Positions 1-6,636 are shown, numbered from the stretch's first letter. The stretch: DNA of 14,463 nt from Actinomycetes bacterium (GCA_030146615.1 JASLBL010000557.1:1-14463); one strand, 5' to 3'. Program-made: numbers and translations. The notes: a model not told the origin generated them from the letters alone.

Positions 1-214
1 AACCCGTCTTCGCCGCCGAATGAACCGATCGAGGCGGCAGGACGAACACCTGTCGAGCCGGCCACGTCGACAGCCTGGAGGCCGGGGGGGCCGGGTGGGC
101 CGAGGGGTTCCGGGGGGACTCCTCGGCCCCCTTCTTTGGCCGCTACATGGGAACGGTGCGGCGCTCGGGGTTCCACGCGAGAGCCTGCGCCGGGCCGGCC
201 GCCTGTCGGCGCCG
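1..214. other. Noncoding strip downstream of gpsA
   Basis: No convincing gene is seen here. The open frames are GC-driven, low-complexity arginine/glycine/proline strings. One plus-strand frame reads into the window as a few residues ending PVFAAE before a TGA at 21-23. This could be the end of a gene lying to the left, but six residues prove nothing. The only clear structure is the hairpin at 97-129, listed separately. Confidence 0.5.
97..129. terminator. Hairpin, likely terminator of gpsA or of a gene to the left
   Basis: GGGCCGAGG at 97-105 is perfectly complementary to CCTCGGCCC at 121-129. The stem extends inward to about 12 pairs with one G-T mismatch (106/120), leaving a loop of about nine bases. 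It lies about 85 bases past the gpsA stop on the minus strand. On the plus strand it is followed by a CT-rich run (130-137) that is not a true T-tract. It could end gpsA transcription, transcription from the left, or both. GC-rich actinobacterial terminators often lack a T-tract. Confidence 0.45.
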
Positions 215-1255
215 TCACCGGGGCCGGGGTGGTCTCCCGGTGGGGAGGACGGTCCCGGCGAGTAGGGCGGCCGGGTCGGGGACGCCGTCGAGGATGCGGT
301 TGACCGCCTCCAGCAGCGGCAGGTCCTCCGGCCCGAGCTGACGTTGGGTGGCCACGTCGCGGGCCAGTCGGGCCGCCGGGACCCCCTCGACGGTCTGGCC
401 GGCGGCGGCCATGGCGGCCAGGGCCTCCGCTGGCGGCTCGCCCCGGCCGACCCTGGTGCCGAACTCCCGGTTGCGCCCGGACAGCGAGGTGACCTCCAAG
501 TCGCCGACTCCGGCCAGGCCGAGCACGGTCTCCTCGCGGCCCCCGAGGGCGACGGCCAGCCGCCGCATCTCGGCCACGGCCCGGGCGAAGGTGGCCGCGG
601 CCAGGTCGTGCCAGGGCTCGCCGCCGGCCTCGGTCAGCCCGTGGCAGACCCCGACGGCGATCGCGTAGACGTTCTTGCTGGCGGCGGCCGCCTCCACCCC
701 GTCGAGGTCGCGGCTGCGCTCGACCCGGTAGGCGGGGGTCCCGAGCACGCGGGCGCAGCGCTCGACGGCCGCCTGGTCGGCGCCGGCGAACACCGCCGCC
801 GTCGGCCGCCCGGCCGCGACCTCGTTGGCCTTGCAGGGACCGCCGACGGCGACCACCCGGCCGGGAACCAGGGATGCCAGCAGCGGGGGCAGCAGCTCGA
901 CCCGGCCGTCGGGCCGGCGCCCGAACCCCTTGGTGCAGAGCGGCAGCGGGGTCCCCGCAGCCAGGCCGGCGGCCGCCGCCCGGCGGGCCACCTCGACCAC
1001 GCCGTCGGAGCTGGTGGCCAGGGCGACCAGGTCGGCGCCGGCCAGGGCGGCGGCCAGGCCGCCGGCGTCGTGCAGCTCGACCCTCGGGTCGACGGCGACG
1101 CCGGTCCGGGGGTGGGGGCGGCCGGCCCGCAGCTCGGCCAGGATGCCGCCGTCCAGCCAGGTCCCCCAGAGCCGGACCCGGTTGCCGGCGGCGACCGCCG
1201 GGGTGGCCAGGGCGCTGCCCATGGCCCCGGCGCCCAGGATCGTCACGGTGGCCAC
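215..1255 (-). CDS. gpsA: Glycerol-3-phosphate dehydrogenase (NAD(P)+), GpsA family
   Basis: This cytoplasmic enzyme family reduces dihydroxyacetone phosphate to sn-glycerol 3-phosphate for phospholipid synthesis. The 346-residue protein begins with a Rossmann nucleotide loop, GAGAMGS (residues 8-14). It has a KGF motif near residue 110 and the family catalytic lysine in SKNVYAIAVG (Lys194). The C-terminal domain carries GLAGVGDLEVT and SGRNREFG, typical of GpsA. Length is close to the usual 330-340. Start is GTG at 1253-1255 with GGGAG at 1262-1266, six bases upstream. One departure is GGPCKANEVA where family members usually have GPSFAKEVA, so this may be a divergent paralogue. It overlaps the tail of a broken alcohol dehydrogenase. 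No phospholipid or LPS genes sit beside it. Confidence 0.87.
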   Translation of the reverse strand: MATVTILGAGAMGSALATPAVAAGNRVRLWGTWLDGGILAELRAGRPHPRTGVAVDPRVELHDAGGLAAALAGADLVALATSSDGVVEVARRAAAAGLAAGTPLPLCTKGFGRRPDGRVELLPPLLASLVPGRVVAVGGPCKANEVAAGRPTAAVFAGADQAAVERCARVLGTPAYRVERSRDLDGVEAAAASKNVYAIAVGVCHGLTEAGGEPWHDLAAATFARAVAEMRRLAVALGGREETVLGLAGVGDLEVTSLSGRNREFGTRVGRGEPPAEALAAMAAAGQTVEGVPAARLARDVATQRQLGPEDLPLLEAVNRILDGVPDPAALLAGTVLPTGRPPRPR

Positions 1256-1516
1256 GTCAGTCTCCCGCCCCGCCGGACCGCCGCCACCGCCTGGACCAGG
1301 CCTGGGGCTGGCCGACCGCCTCCACCACCATGTCGGGGCCCTCGTCGCCGGTCAGGCCGGCCAGCTCGCCGAGGTCGGTGACGGCGCCCCGGCCCCGAAA
1401 GAACGGGCCAGCCGGAGCCGCTCGACCCGGCGGCGGCCGACCCCGAGAACCCGGGCCCCGCGGGCGGGGACAGGCTGGACGGTCCGCTCGACCTCGGCGG
1501 CCGACCGGGCGAAGCC
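1243..1516 (-). pseudogene. Fragment of a zinc-type alcohol dehydrogenase (MDR family), frameshifted
   Basis: The minus strand reads as one piece of a medium-chain dehydrogenase spread over three frames. First comes GARVLGVGRRRVERLRLARS-FGAG (to about 1388), which looks like the beta-alpha-beta of the NAD domain. A two-base insertion near 1386-1387 leads into AVTDLGELAGLTGDEGP and MVVEAVGQPQAW. A missing base near 1299 then leads into QAVAAVRRGGRLT. Rejoined, this follows the family pattern of cofactor-binding strand, GPD-V-E-A-G and AVRRGGR. Both the N-terminal zinc-binding half and the last 80-100 residues are absent. The frame runs on into the gpsA start, so gpsA now begins where the dehydrogenase should continue. 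This is inferred from motif order only; no function is expected. Confidence 0.62.
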
Positions 1517-1526
1517 GGGGCCTCCA

Positions 1527-1596
1527 GGTCGGCCAGCAGCTGCTGGGGGACCTCCATGAACAGCGGCTGACGGACCGTCGACAGTGGTGGCATGCT
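1527..1596 (-). pseudogene. Possible remnant of a LacI-family regulator C-terminus
   Basis: The minus strand reads PPLSTVRQPLF followed by EVPQQLLADLE. Sugar-binding LacI/GalR repressors typically end their effector domain with PPLTTVRQP, a Glu-Met-Gly and a leucine-rich helix of similar length. Only about 25 residues can be read, with no DNA-binding domain upstream and no intact frame downstream. It abuts the dehydrogenase fragment, so both may derive from a lost sugar or polyol utilisation cluster. The match is short and could be coincidence. Confidence 0.3.
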
Positions 1597-1750
1597 CCAT
1601 ATGATTTCTGACATCTGACCTCTCGTCACGGCAAGGTGAGCAAGCACGCGACGTTGGCACCGGCGCTCTCGGGGGGCCGTGGGGGGGAGCGAGCTCCCCC
1701 CACATGGATGGATCAGGGACCCCAGGTAGTCGCTCCCCAGCTACAGTCGC
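1597..1750. other. Intergenic region with AT-richer patch and hairpin
   Basis: No gene is seen. Positions 1596-1616 (around CATATGATTTCTGACATC) are clearly richer in A and T than the surroundings. They may be old intergenic or promoter DNA of the lost genes. The stretch next to the ABC-F stop holds the hairpin at 1679-1703. Confidence 0.4.
1679..1703 (-). terminator. Probable terminator hairpin of the ABC-F gene
   Basis: GTGGGGGGGAGC at 1679-1690 pairs with GCTCCCCCCAC at 1693-1703, giving an 11-pair stem with one bulged G and a very tight loop. It lies about 48 bases beyond the ABC-F stop codon in the direction of that gene. No T-run follows, so termination would depend on the stem alone or on Rho. 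Confidence 0.55.
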
Positions 1751-3352
1751 TCAGTCCAGGGCGACCAGGTCCAGGTAGTCCTCGCTCCAGACGTCCAGGG
1801 CGCCGTCGGGCATGAGCAGGACCCGGTCGGGCTCGAAGCTCTGGACGAAGGGGGTGTCGTGGCTGACCAGGATCACCGAGCCCCTGTAGGTCTCCAGGGC
1901 CGAGCGGACGGCCTCGACCGCCTGGACGTCCAGGTTGTTGGTGGGCTCGTCCAGGAGCAGGACGTTGTGGCGGCCGAGGACCAGGCGAGCCAGGGCGAGC
2001 TTGGTCCTCTCGCCCCCGGACAGGGTCCGGGTCGGCTGGTGGGCCTGGTCGCCGCCGAGCAGGAAGTGGCCGAGGACGCCCCGGAGCAGGTCGTCAGGGG
2101 CCTTGGCGACCTCACGGAGCGACTCCATGGCGGTGGCGTCGGGGTCGAGGCCTTCGTGCTCCTGGGCGTAGTAGCCGAGCCCGGCCCCGTGGCCGAGGCG
2201 GACCTCGCCCTCGTCCGGGGTGTCGATCCCGGCCAGGATGCGCAGCAGGGAGGTCTTGCCGGCCCCGTTCAGCCCCAGCACCAGCAGCCGCTCGCCTCGC
2301 TGGAGGTCGAAGGAGACGTGCTTGAACACCGGCGGGCCGCCGTAGGAGCGGGACAGGTCGACCGCGTCCAGCGGGAAGCGGCCCGAGGGCGGTGGGTCGG
2401 GGAAGCGGACCGCCACCTTGCGCCCCGACTTGCGCTCGGGGGTCAGGCTGGCCTTCATCTTCTCGACCCGGCGCTCGGTGACCATGGCCCGCCGGGCCAT
2501 CACCTCGTTGGAGTGGCGGTACTTCTCCACGAAGGCCGACAGCCGCTTGATGTCGCGCTCCCGGACCTTGCGCTCCTTGGCCTCGGACCGGGCCCGGACC
2601 TCGCTGGCCTCCAGGTACTGGGTCCAGGTGCCCTTGTAGGTCTCGATCGAGGCGGTCAGCGGGTCCAGCACCAGCACCCCGGTGACGTCCCGGTCGAGCA
2701 GGGGCAGGTCGTGGGAGACGAGCAGGATCCCGCCCGAGAAGTCGGCCAGGAACCCGGCCAGCCAGCGCTTGGCGTCGGCGTCCAGGTGGTTGGTGGGCTC
2801 GTCCAGCAGCAGCGTGGTCGCCTGGCTGAGCAGCACCCTGGCCAGCTCGACCCGGCGCCGCTCGCCCCCGGACAGGCCCGACAGCGGCCGGTCGAGCCCG
2901 CTGGCCGGGATGCCGAGCCCGGCCGCGACCCGCCGGGCCTCGGCCTCGGCCCGGTAACCGCCCTCGGCCTCGAACCGCTCCTGGAGCCCGGAGAACCGCT
3001 TGATCGCCCGGTCGCGGGCCCGGGCGTCGGCGCTCTGGTCGATCTTGCGCCGAGCCTCCTCCAGCTCGTGCCGGGCCCGGTCCAGCCCACGGGCCGACAG
3101 GAGCCGGGCCAGGCCGGTCGAGGCCGTGGTCGGCGGCGACTCCTGCGGCAGCCAGGCCAGCTCCCCGACCAGGGACACGGCCGGGTCCCGCTTCGAGGTG
3201 GCCCGCTCGCTCACCGTCCTCAGCAGGCTGGTCTTGCCGGCCCCGTTGGGCCCGACCAGCCCGACCACGTCGCCGGGCGCGACGGTGAAGCTCGCCTCGG
3301 CGACGAGCAGGCGGTGCCCGACCTCGACGGTCAGGTCGACAACGCGGAGCAT
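1751..3352 (-). CDS. ABC-F family ATP-binding protein (ribosome-associated type)
   Basis: Two ABC ATPase domains lie on one chain with no membrane segments, the ABC-F layout. Members bind the ribosomal E site, tune translation, and in some cases protect from antibiotics. Domain 1 has Walker A GPNGAGKT (34-41), signature LSGGERRRVELA and Walker B LLLDEPTNHLD (Glu185). A charged helical linker follows at about 245-305, rich in Arg/Lys/Glu as in the P-site tRNA-interacting motif. Domain 2 has GLNGAGKT (Lys366), LSGGERTKLALA and LLLDEPTNNLD (Glu469), then SHDTPF. Both catalytic glutamates are present. I chose ATG 3350-3352 (MLRVVDLTVEVG, 533 residues), with AAGGA at 3364-3368. A longer frame to 3421 adds 23 residues that do not look like the family. 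It is divergent from the GGT-like gene. Whether it is housekeeping or a resistance factor cannot be told. Confidence 0.9.
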   Translation of the reverse strand: MLRVVDLTVEVGHRLLVAEASFTVAPGDVVGLVGPNGAGKTSLLRTVSERATSKRDPAVSLVGELAWLPQESPPTTASTGLARLLSARGLDRARHELEEARRKIDQSADARARDRAIKRFSGLQERFEAEGGYRAEAEARRVAAGLGIPASGLDRPLSGLSGGERRRVELARVLLSQATTLLLDEPTNHLDADAKRWLAGFLADFSGGILLVSHDLPLLDRDVTGVLVLDPLTASIETYKGTWTQYLEASEVRARSEAKERKVRERDIKRLSAFVEKYRHSNEVMARRAMVTERRVEKMKASLTPERKSGRKVAVRFPDPPPSGRFPLDAVDLSRSYGGPPVFKHVSFDLQRGERLLVLGLNGAGKTSLLRILAGIDTPDEGEVRLGHGAGLGYYAQEHEGLDPDATAMESLREVAKAPDDLLRGVLGHFLLGGDQAHQPTRTLSGGERTKLALARLVLGRHNVLLLDEPTNNLDVQAVEAVRSALETYRGSVILVSHDTPFVQSFEPDRVLLMPDGALDVWSEDYLDLVALD

Positions 3353-3489
3353 GATCGAGCGGGTCCTTGTTCGGGGCTGGTCCACCGATGATCGACGCGT
3401 CCCCACCAAACCCGCAAGCAAATAGGCGCGTGCCGACCCCGCCGCCGCTCGACCGGTGGTCTAGGTTGCTCGGTGGTTATGCTTAGGGC
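3353..3489. promoter_or_regulatory. Divergent promoter region, ABC-F / GGT-like
   Basis: These 137 bases separate two divergent start codons and must carry both promoters. The GGT side has a clear TATGCT hexamer (listed separately). On the ABC-F side I see only a weak AT-richer patch near 3414-3425 and no confident hexamer pair. No conserved leader or riboswitch is recognisable. Confidence 0.5.
3478..3483 (+). promoter_or_regulatory. -10 element of the GGT-like gene, leaderless start
   Basis: TATGCT matches the actinobacterial -10 pattern TANNNT. It ends six bases before the GTG start at 3490, so transcription would begin at or next to the start codon. No usable Shine-Dalgarno lies before the GTG; an AGGG is only one base away. 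This combination fits a leaderless mRNA, which is common in actinobacteria. Confidence 0.55.
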
Positions 3490-5250
3490 GTGTTCGCGAC
3501 CCGACCCGAGCTGCGTGGGTCCTTCGGCATGGTCTCCTCGACTCACTGGCTGGCCTCGGCGACGGGGATGGCGGTGCTGGAGCGGGGTGGCAACGCCTTC
3601 GACGCCGCCGTCGCGGCCGGCTTCGTGCTCCAGGTGGTCGAGCCGCACCTGAACGGGCCTGGGGGCGAGGTGCCGATTCTGGCCGCCCCGGCCGGGCTGG
3701 GGCGGGTGCTGGTGGTGAACGGGCAGGGGCCGGTCCCGGCCGCGGCCACCATCGAGCGGTTCGCCGGCCTGGGGCTCGACCTGATCCCGGGAACCGGACT
3801 GCTGGCCGCCTGTGTGCCGGGGGCGTTCGGGGCCTGGATGCTGCTGCTGCGCGACCACGGCACGCTGCGGCTGCGCGAGGTGCTGGAGCCGGCGATCGGC
3901 TACGCCGGGGACGGGTTCCCGGCCGTCTCCAGGATCGGCGGGGCCATCCGGGCCGTGGAGCCGCTGTTCCGGGCCGAGTGGCCGTCCTCGGCCGAGGTGT
4001 GGCTGGCCGAGGGCGTGCCGGCCCCGGGCGGGCGGCTGCGCAACCCGGCCCTGGCCGCGACCTGGCGGCGCCTGCTGGCCGAGGCCGAGGCGGCCTCACC
4101 AGACCGGGACGGCCAGATCGAGGCCGCCCTGGCCGCCTTCTACGAGGGCTTCGTGGCCGAGGCGATCGCCGCCTACCTGGCCGTCGCCGAGGTCATGGAC
4201 GTGAGCGGCCGCCGCCACCGGGGGCTGCTCGACGGCGACGACCTGGCCGGCTGGCGAGCCACGGTGGAGGAGCCGGTGTCGGCCGAGCACCACGGCTGGA
4301 CGATCTGCAAGACGGGGCCGTGGGGTCAGGGCCCGGTCCTGCTCCAGCAGCTGCGGCTGGCGGAGGGCTTCGACCTGGAGGCGATGGGCCTCGGGAGCGC
4401 CGAGTACGTCCACACGGTGGCCGAGTGCGCCAAGCTCGCCTTCGCCGACCGGGAGGCCTGGTACGGCGACCCGGCCGCCGTCGACGTGCCCCTGGACGGC
4501 CTGCTCGACCCCGCCTACGCCGACCGGCGCCGGGCCCTGGTCAGGGACGAGGCGTCGCTGGAGCTGCGGCCCGGGTCGCCGTCCGGGCGCACCCCCCGCC
4601 TGCCCGCGGCCGGGACCCGGCCCGCCACCGAGGAGGAGCTGGCCGGCTCCGGGGAGCCGACCTTCGGCGACACCTGCCATATCGACGTGGCCGACCGGCA
4701 CGGCAACCTGGTCGCGGCCACCCCCAGCGGCGGCTGGCTCCAGAGCTCCCCGATCGTGCCCGGCCTCGGCTTCTGCCTCGGCACCCGGGCCCAGATGCTC
4801 TGGCTGGAGGAGGGGCTGGCCAGCTCGCTGCGGCCGCGAACACGTCCCCGGACCACTCTCAGCCCGTCCCTGGCCCTGCGCGACGGCGAGCCCTGCCTGG
4901 CCTTCGGGACCCCGGGCGGGGACGCCCAGGACCAGTGGACGCTCCAGTTCTTCCTGGCCCACGCCCGCTTCGGCCGCGACCTCCAGCAGGCGGTCGACAT
5001 CCCCAGCTTCCAGAGCGACCACTTCCCGAGCTCGTTCTGGCCCCGCCGGGCCTCCCCGGGCACGCTGGTCGTCGAGGCCTCCCACGACCCGGCCGCCGTC
5101 GAGGGTCTCCGGCGACGGGGCCACCTGGTCGAGCTCGCCGAGCCCTGGTCGCTCGGCCGCACCTGCGCCGCCGGCCGCGACCCAGCCACCGGCTTCCTGG
5201 TCGCCGCGGCCAACCCCCGCGGCCGCCAGGCCTACGCGGTGGGCCGCTAG
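3490..5250 (+). CDS. Gamma-glutamyltransferase-family Ntn-hydrolase (substrate uncertain)
   Basis: This is a 586-residue proenzyme of the GGT family, which self-cleaves before a threonine to give large and small subunits. The likely nucleophile is Thr395 in GDTCHIDV, followed by the family pattern DRHGNLVAATPS. GTPGG (473-477) fits the oxyanion loop. The N-terminus MFATRPELRG-FGMVSSTHWLAS and GGNAFDAAVAAG are family-typical and support the GTG start at 3490. No signal peptide is seen, unlike periplasmic GGT. Residues that hold the gamma-glutamyl group appear changed. The usual D-R-E-AP segment reads NGQGPVPAAA, with Gln79 at the arginine position. The Ser-Ser pair is Thr455-Thr456, and the NNQMDDF segment is not recognisable. 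It is therefore probably a GGT-like amidase or acylase of unknown substrate rather than a glutathione hydrolase. It ends tail-to-tail with the dioxygenase gene, sharing CTAG. Confidence 0.85.
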   Translation: MFATRPELRGSFGMVSSTHWLASATGMAVLERGGNAFDAAVAAGFVLQVVEPHLNGPGGEVPILAAPAGLGRVLVVNGQGPVPAAATIERFAGLGLDLIPGTGLLAACVPGAFGAWMLLLRDHGTLRLREVLEPAIGYAGDGFPAVSRIGGAIRAVEPLFRAEWPSSAEVWLAEGVPAPGGRLRNPALAATWRRLLAEAEAASPDRDGQIEAALAAFYEGFVAEAIAAYLAVAEVMDVSGRRHRGLLDGDDLAGWRATVEEPVSAEHHGWTICKTGPWGQGPVLLQQLRLAEGFDLEAMGLGSAEYVHTVAECAKLAFADREAWYGDPAAVDVPLDGLLDPAYADRRRALVRDEASLELRPGSPSGRTPRLPAAGTRPATEEELAGSGEPTFGDTCHIDVADRHGNLVAATPSGGWLQSSPIVPGLGFCLGTRAQMLWLEEGLASSLRPRTRPRTTLSPSLALRDGEPCLAFGTPGGDAQDQWTLQFFLAHARFGRDLQQAVDIPSFQSDHFPSSFWPRRASPGTLVVEASHDPAAVEGLRRRGHLVELAEPWSLGRTCAAGRDPATGFLVAAANPRGRQAYAVGR

Positions 5251-5930
5251 CCCTCCAGCACGAAGGCGAAGCTGGCCTGGCGGGTGTCGCCGCTGTCACG
5301 GACGTCCCCGAGGACCAGCTCCGGCGAGAAGATGCCGTCGCGGTCGTTGTCCGGCTCGCCGGGGAAGTAGAGCTGGGTGGTGAGGACGGGGCCGTCGGGG
5401 GCCTGGACCTTGACGTGGATGTGGCGGGTCCGGCCGGTGTAGAGGCCGGGCACGACCGTCTCCAGGCGCCAGCGGCCGTCGGCGTCGCTGAACTGGTGGC
5501 CCCGCAGGCGGTAGCCCTGGTTGTCGTACTCGCCGGCGTCGTCGGCCTGCCAGAAGTCGAGGAGGGCGCGGTTGACCGGGCGGCAGTCGGTCGTCAGCAC
5601 GGTCCCGGCGACGACCAGCCGCTGCCCGCCGACGCCGGCCTCCAGCAGCGAGGCCCGCCGGGGCGAGTTCGGGGTGAAATAGGGCCCCTCGGTCTGCGAG
5701 GGGGTCGGGTCGTCGCCGTCGTCGCAGGCCGGGGTGGGGGCGAGCGTCCCCGCGGTCCCGGCGTCGGTGGTGGCGGTGGCCGGCGGCGCGGTCGTGCCCG
5801 GGGCCGCCTGGCCGCTGGGGGCGTCGTCGTCGCAGGCGGCCAACGCCATCGGCAGGGGCAGGGCCAGCCCGAGCTGGAGCAGCCGCCGCCGGGTGAGGGT
5901 GAGCTGTGGACGAGGTGGATCGACCTGCAT
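5247..5930 (-). CDS. Intradiol ring-cleavage dioxygenase-type lipoprotein
   Basis: The 227-residue protein has an export signal: TRRRLLQLG (13-21, twin-arginine-like), a hydrophobic stretch and a lipobox LAAC with Cys33. A Thr/Ala/Pro/Asp-rich spacer of about 40 residues follows, then one dioxygenase domain. That domain shows TEGPYF, LDFWQADDAGEYDNQGYRLRG and RHIHVKV. The Fe(III) ligands expected for catechol or protocatechuate dioxygenases are all present: Tyr135, Tyr164, His170 and His172. The family opens aromatic diols between the two hydroxyls. The short Y-to-H spacing (PGLYTGRTRHIH) fits the single-domain subgroup, not classical PcaH. I chose ATG 5928-5930 (GGAGG at 5935-5939) because the signal peptide begins there; an upstream extension to 6014 would spoil it. 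The predicted site is the outer face of the membrane. No other aromatic-degradation gene is adjacent, so the substrate is unknown. Confidence 0.85.
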   Translation of the reverse strand: MQVDPPRPQLTLTRRRLLQLGLALPLPMALAACDDDAPSGQAAPGTTAPPATATTDAGTAGTLAPTPACDDGDDPTPSQTEGPYFTPNSPRRASLLEAGVGGQRLVVAGTVLTTDCRPVNRALLDFWQADDAGEYDNQGYRLRGHQFSDADGRWRLETVVPGLYTGRTRHIHVKVQAPDGPVLTTQLYFPGEPDNDRDGIFSPELVLGDVRDSGDTRQASFAFVLEG

Positions 5931-6003
5931 GATGCCTCCAGGCTGGCGACGGCCTCCTAAAGTGTCGGTAAGCGTACGACGGACATCGAGGAGGGCTGAT
6001 CGG
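5931..6003. promoter_or_regulatory. Divergent promoter region, dioxygenase / HAD hydrolase
   Basis: There are 73 bases between the divergent start codons. TAAAGT (5958-5963) reads as a TANNNT -10 for the plus-strand HAD gene. TACGCT on the minus strand (5976-5971) reads as a -10 for the dioxygenase. They would face each other seven bases apart, so polymerase could not occupy both at once. The -35 boxes at the expected places are weak, so these calls are tentative. Confidence 0.35.
5988..5995 (+). promoter_or_regulatory. Ribosome binding site deciding the TTG start of the HAD gene
   Basis: GAGGAGGG is a near-perfect Shine-Dalgarno. It is eight bases before TTG at 6004, and no ATG or GTG in the frame has comparable support. 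Confidence 0.75.
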
Positions 6004-6636
6004 TTGGCGTCCAAGGCGGTGGTGTTCGACCTGGGCGGGGTGCTGATCGACTGGGACCCGCGCTACCTCTACCGGAAGCTGCTCGCCGACGAGGCGGCGG
6101 TGGAGGAGTTCTTGGCCACGGTCTGCACCCCGGAGTGGAACGCCGAGCAGGACCGGGGCCGGCCGTTCGCCGAGGGGGTGGCCGAGCTCGTCGAGCGCTA
6201 CCCGGTGCACGCCGCCGCCATCACCGCCTACCACGAGCGCTGGACCGAGATGCTCGGCGGCGACATCGGTGGCACGGTCGAGCTGCTGGCCGAGCTGCGC
6301 GCGGCCGGCGTGCCGCTGTACGCCCTCACCAACTGGTCGGCCGAGACCTTCGGGATCGCCCGCGAGCGGTTCGAGTTCCTGTCCTGGTTCGACGGCGTGC
6401 TCGTCTCCGGCGAGGAGCGGATGATCAAGCCCGACCCGGCCATCTTCCGGCTCCTGCTGGACCGGTTCGGCCTCGACCCGCAGGCGACCCTCTACGCCGA
6501 CGACAGCCCGGCCAACGTGGCCACGGCCAGCGATCTCGGCTTCGACGCCGTCCGGTTCACCGGCCCTGAGCAGCTTCGACGGGACCTGGAGGCTCGAGGG
6601 CTGCTCGCCCGATCTGCTCCCAGCGCTCGGCCATGA
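6004..6636 (+). CDS. HAD-superfamily hydrolase (YihX-like, HAD-IA)
   Basis: This is a 210-residue cytoplasmic phosphatase of the haloacid dehalogenase superfamily. Motif I is VFDLGGVLID with nucleophile Asp9. The residue two on is Gly instead of the usual acid/base Asp, as in the DLGNV form of E. coli YihX (alpha-D-glucose-1-phosphate phosphatase). Motif II is ALTNWS (Thr109), motif III MIKPDP (Lys142) and motif IV YADDSPANV (Asp166, Asp167). A helical cap lies between motifs I and II. The start is TTG with a strong ribosome binding site. The substrate is probably a small phosphate ester, but the sequence does not say which. The last 26 codons, including the well-formed tail GPEQLRRDLEARGLL, lie opposite the end of the PadR gene. 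Confidence 0.87.
   Translation: MASKAVVFDLGGVLIDWDPRYLYRKLLADEAAVEEFLATVCTPEWNAEQDRGRPFAEGVAELVERYPVHAAAITAYHERWTEMLGGDIGGTVELLAELRAAGVPLYALTNWSAETFGIARERFEFLSWFDGVLVSGEERMIKPDPAIFRLLLDRFGLDPQATLYADDSPANVATASDLGFDAVRFTGPEQLRRDLEARGLLARSAPSARP

Noticed and set aside
344..1381. Long plus-strand open frame opposite gpsA
   Set aside because: It is a Gly/Pro/Arg/Gln-rich string without domains. Such frames are expected on the strand opposite GC-rich genes.
1352..1705. Short intact protein genes in the gpsA-ABC-F gap
   Set aside because: The frames switch family-like content between them and end in low complexity, so they are better explained as gene remnants.
1859..3391. 510-codon open frame opposite the ABC-F gene
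   Set aside because: Its composition (Gly, Leu, Gln, Val, Asp) mirrors the ABC-F codons and it has no motif; the ABC-F frame has complete ATPase motifs.
3978..5960. 660-codon plus-strand frame overlapping the GGT-like gene and the dioxygenase
   Set aside because: It is an arginine/glycine/proline-rich frame shifted from the GGT-like gene, and it spans two well-supported genes on opposite strands.
5931..6014. Longer N-terminus for the dioxygenase starting at 6014
   Set aside because: It would put 28 residues before the twin-arginine and lipobox signal and overlap the HAD start; ATG 5930 has its own GGAGG.
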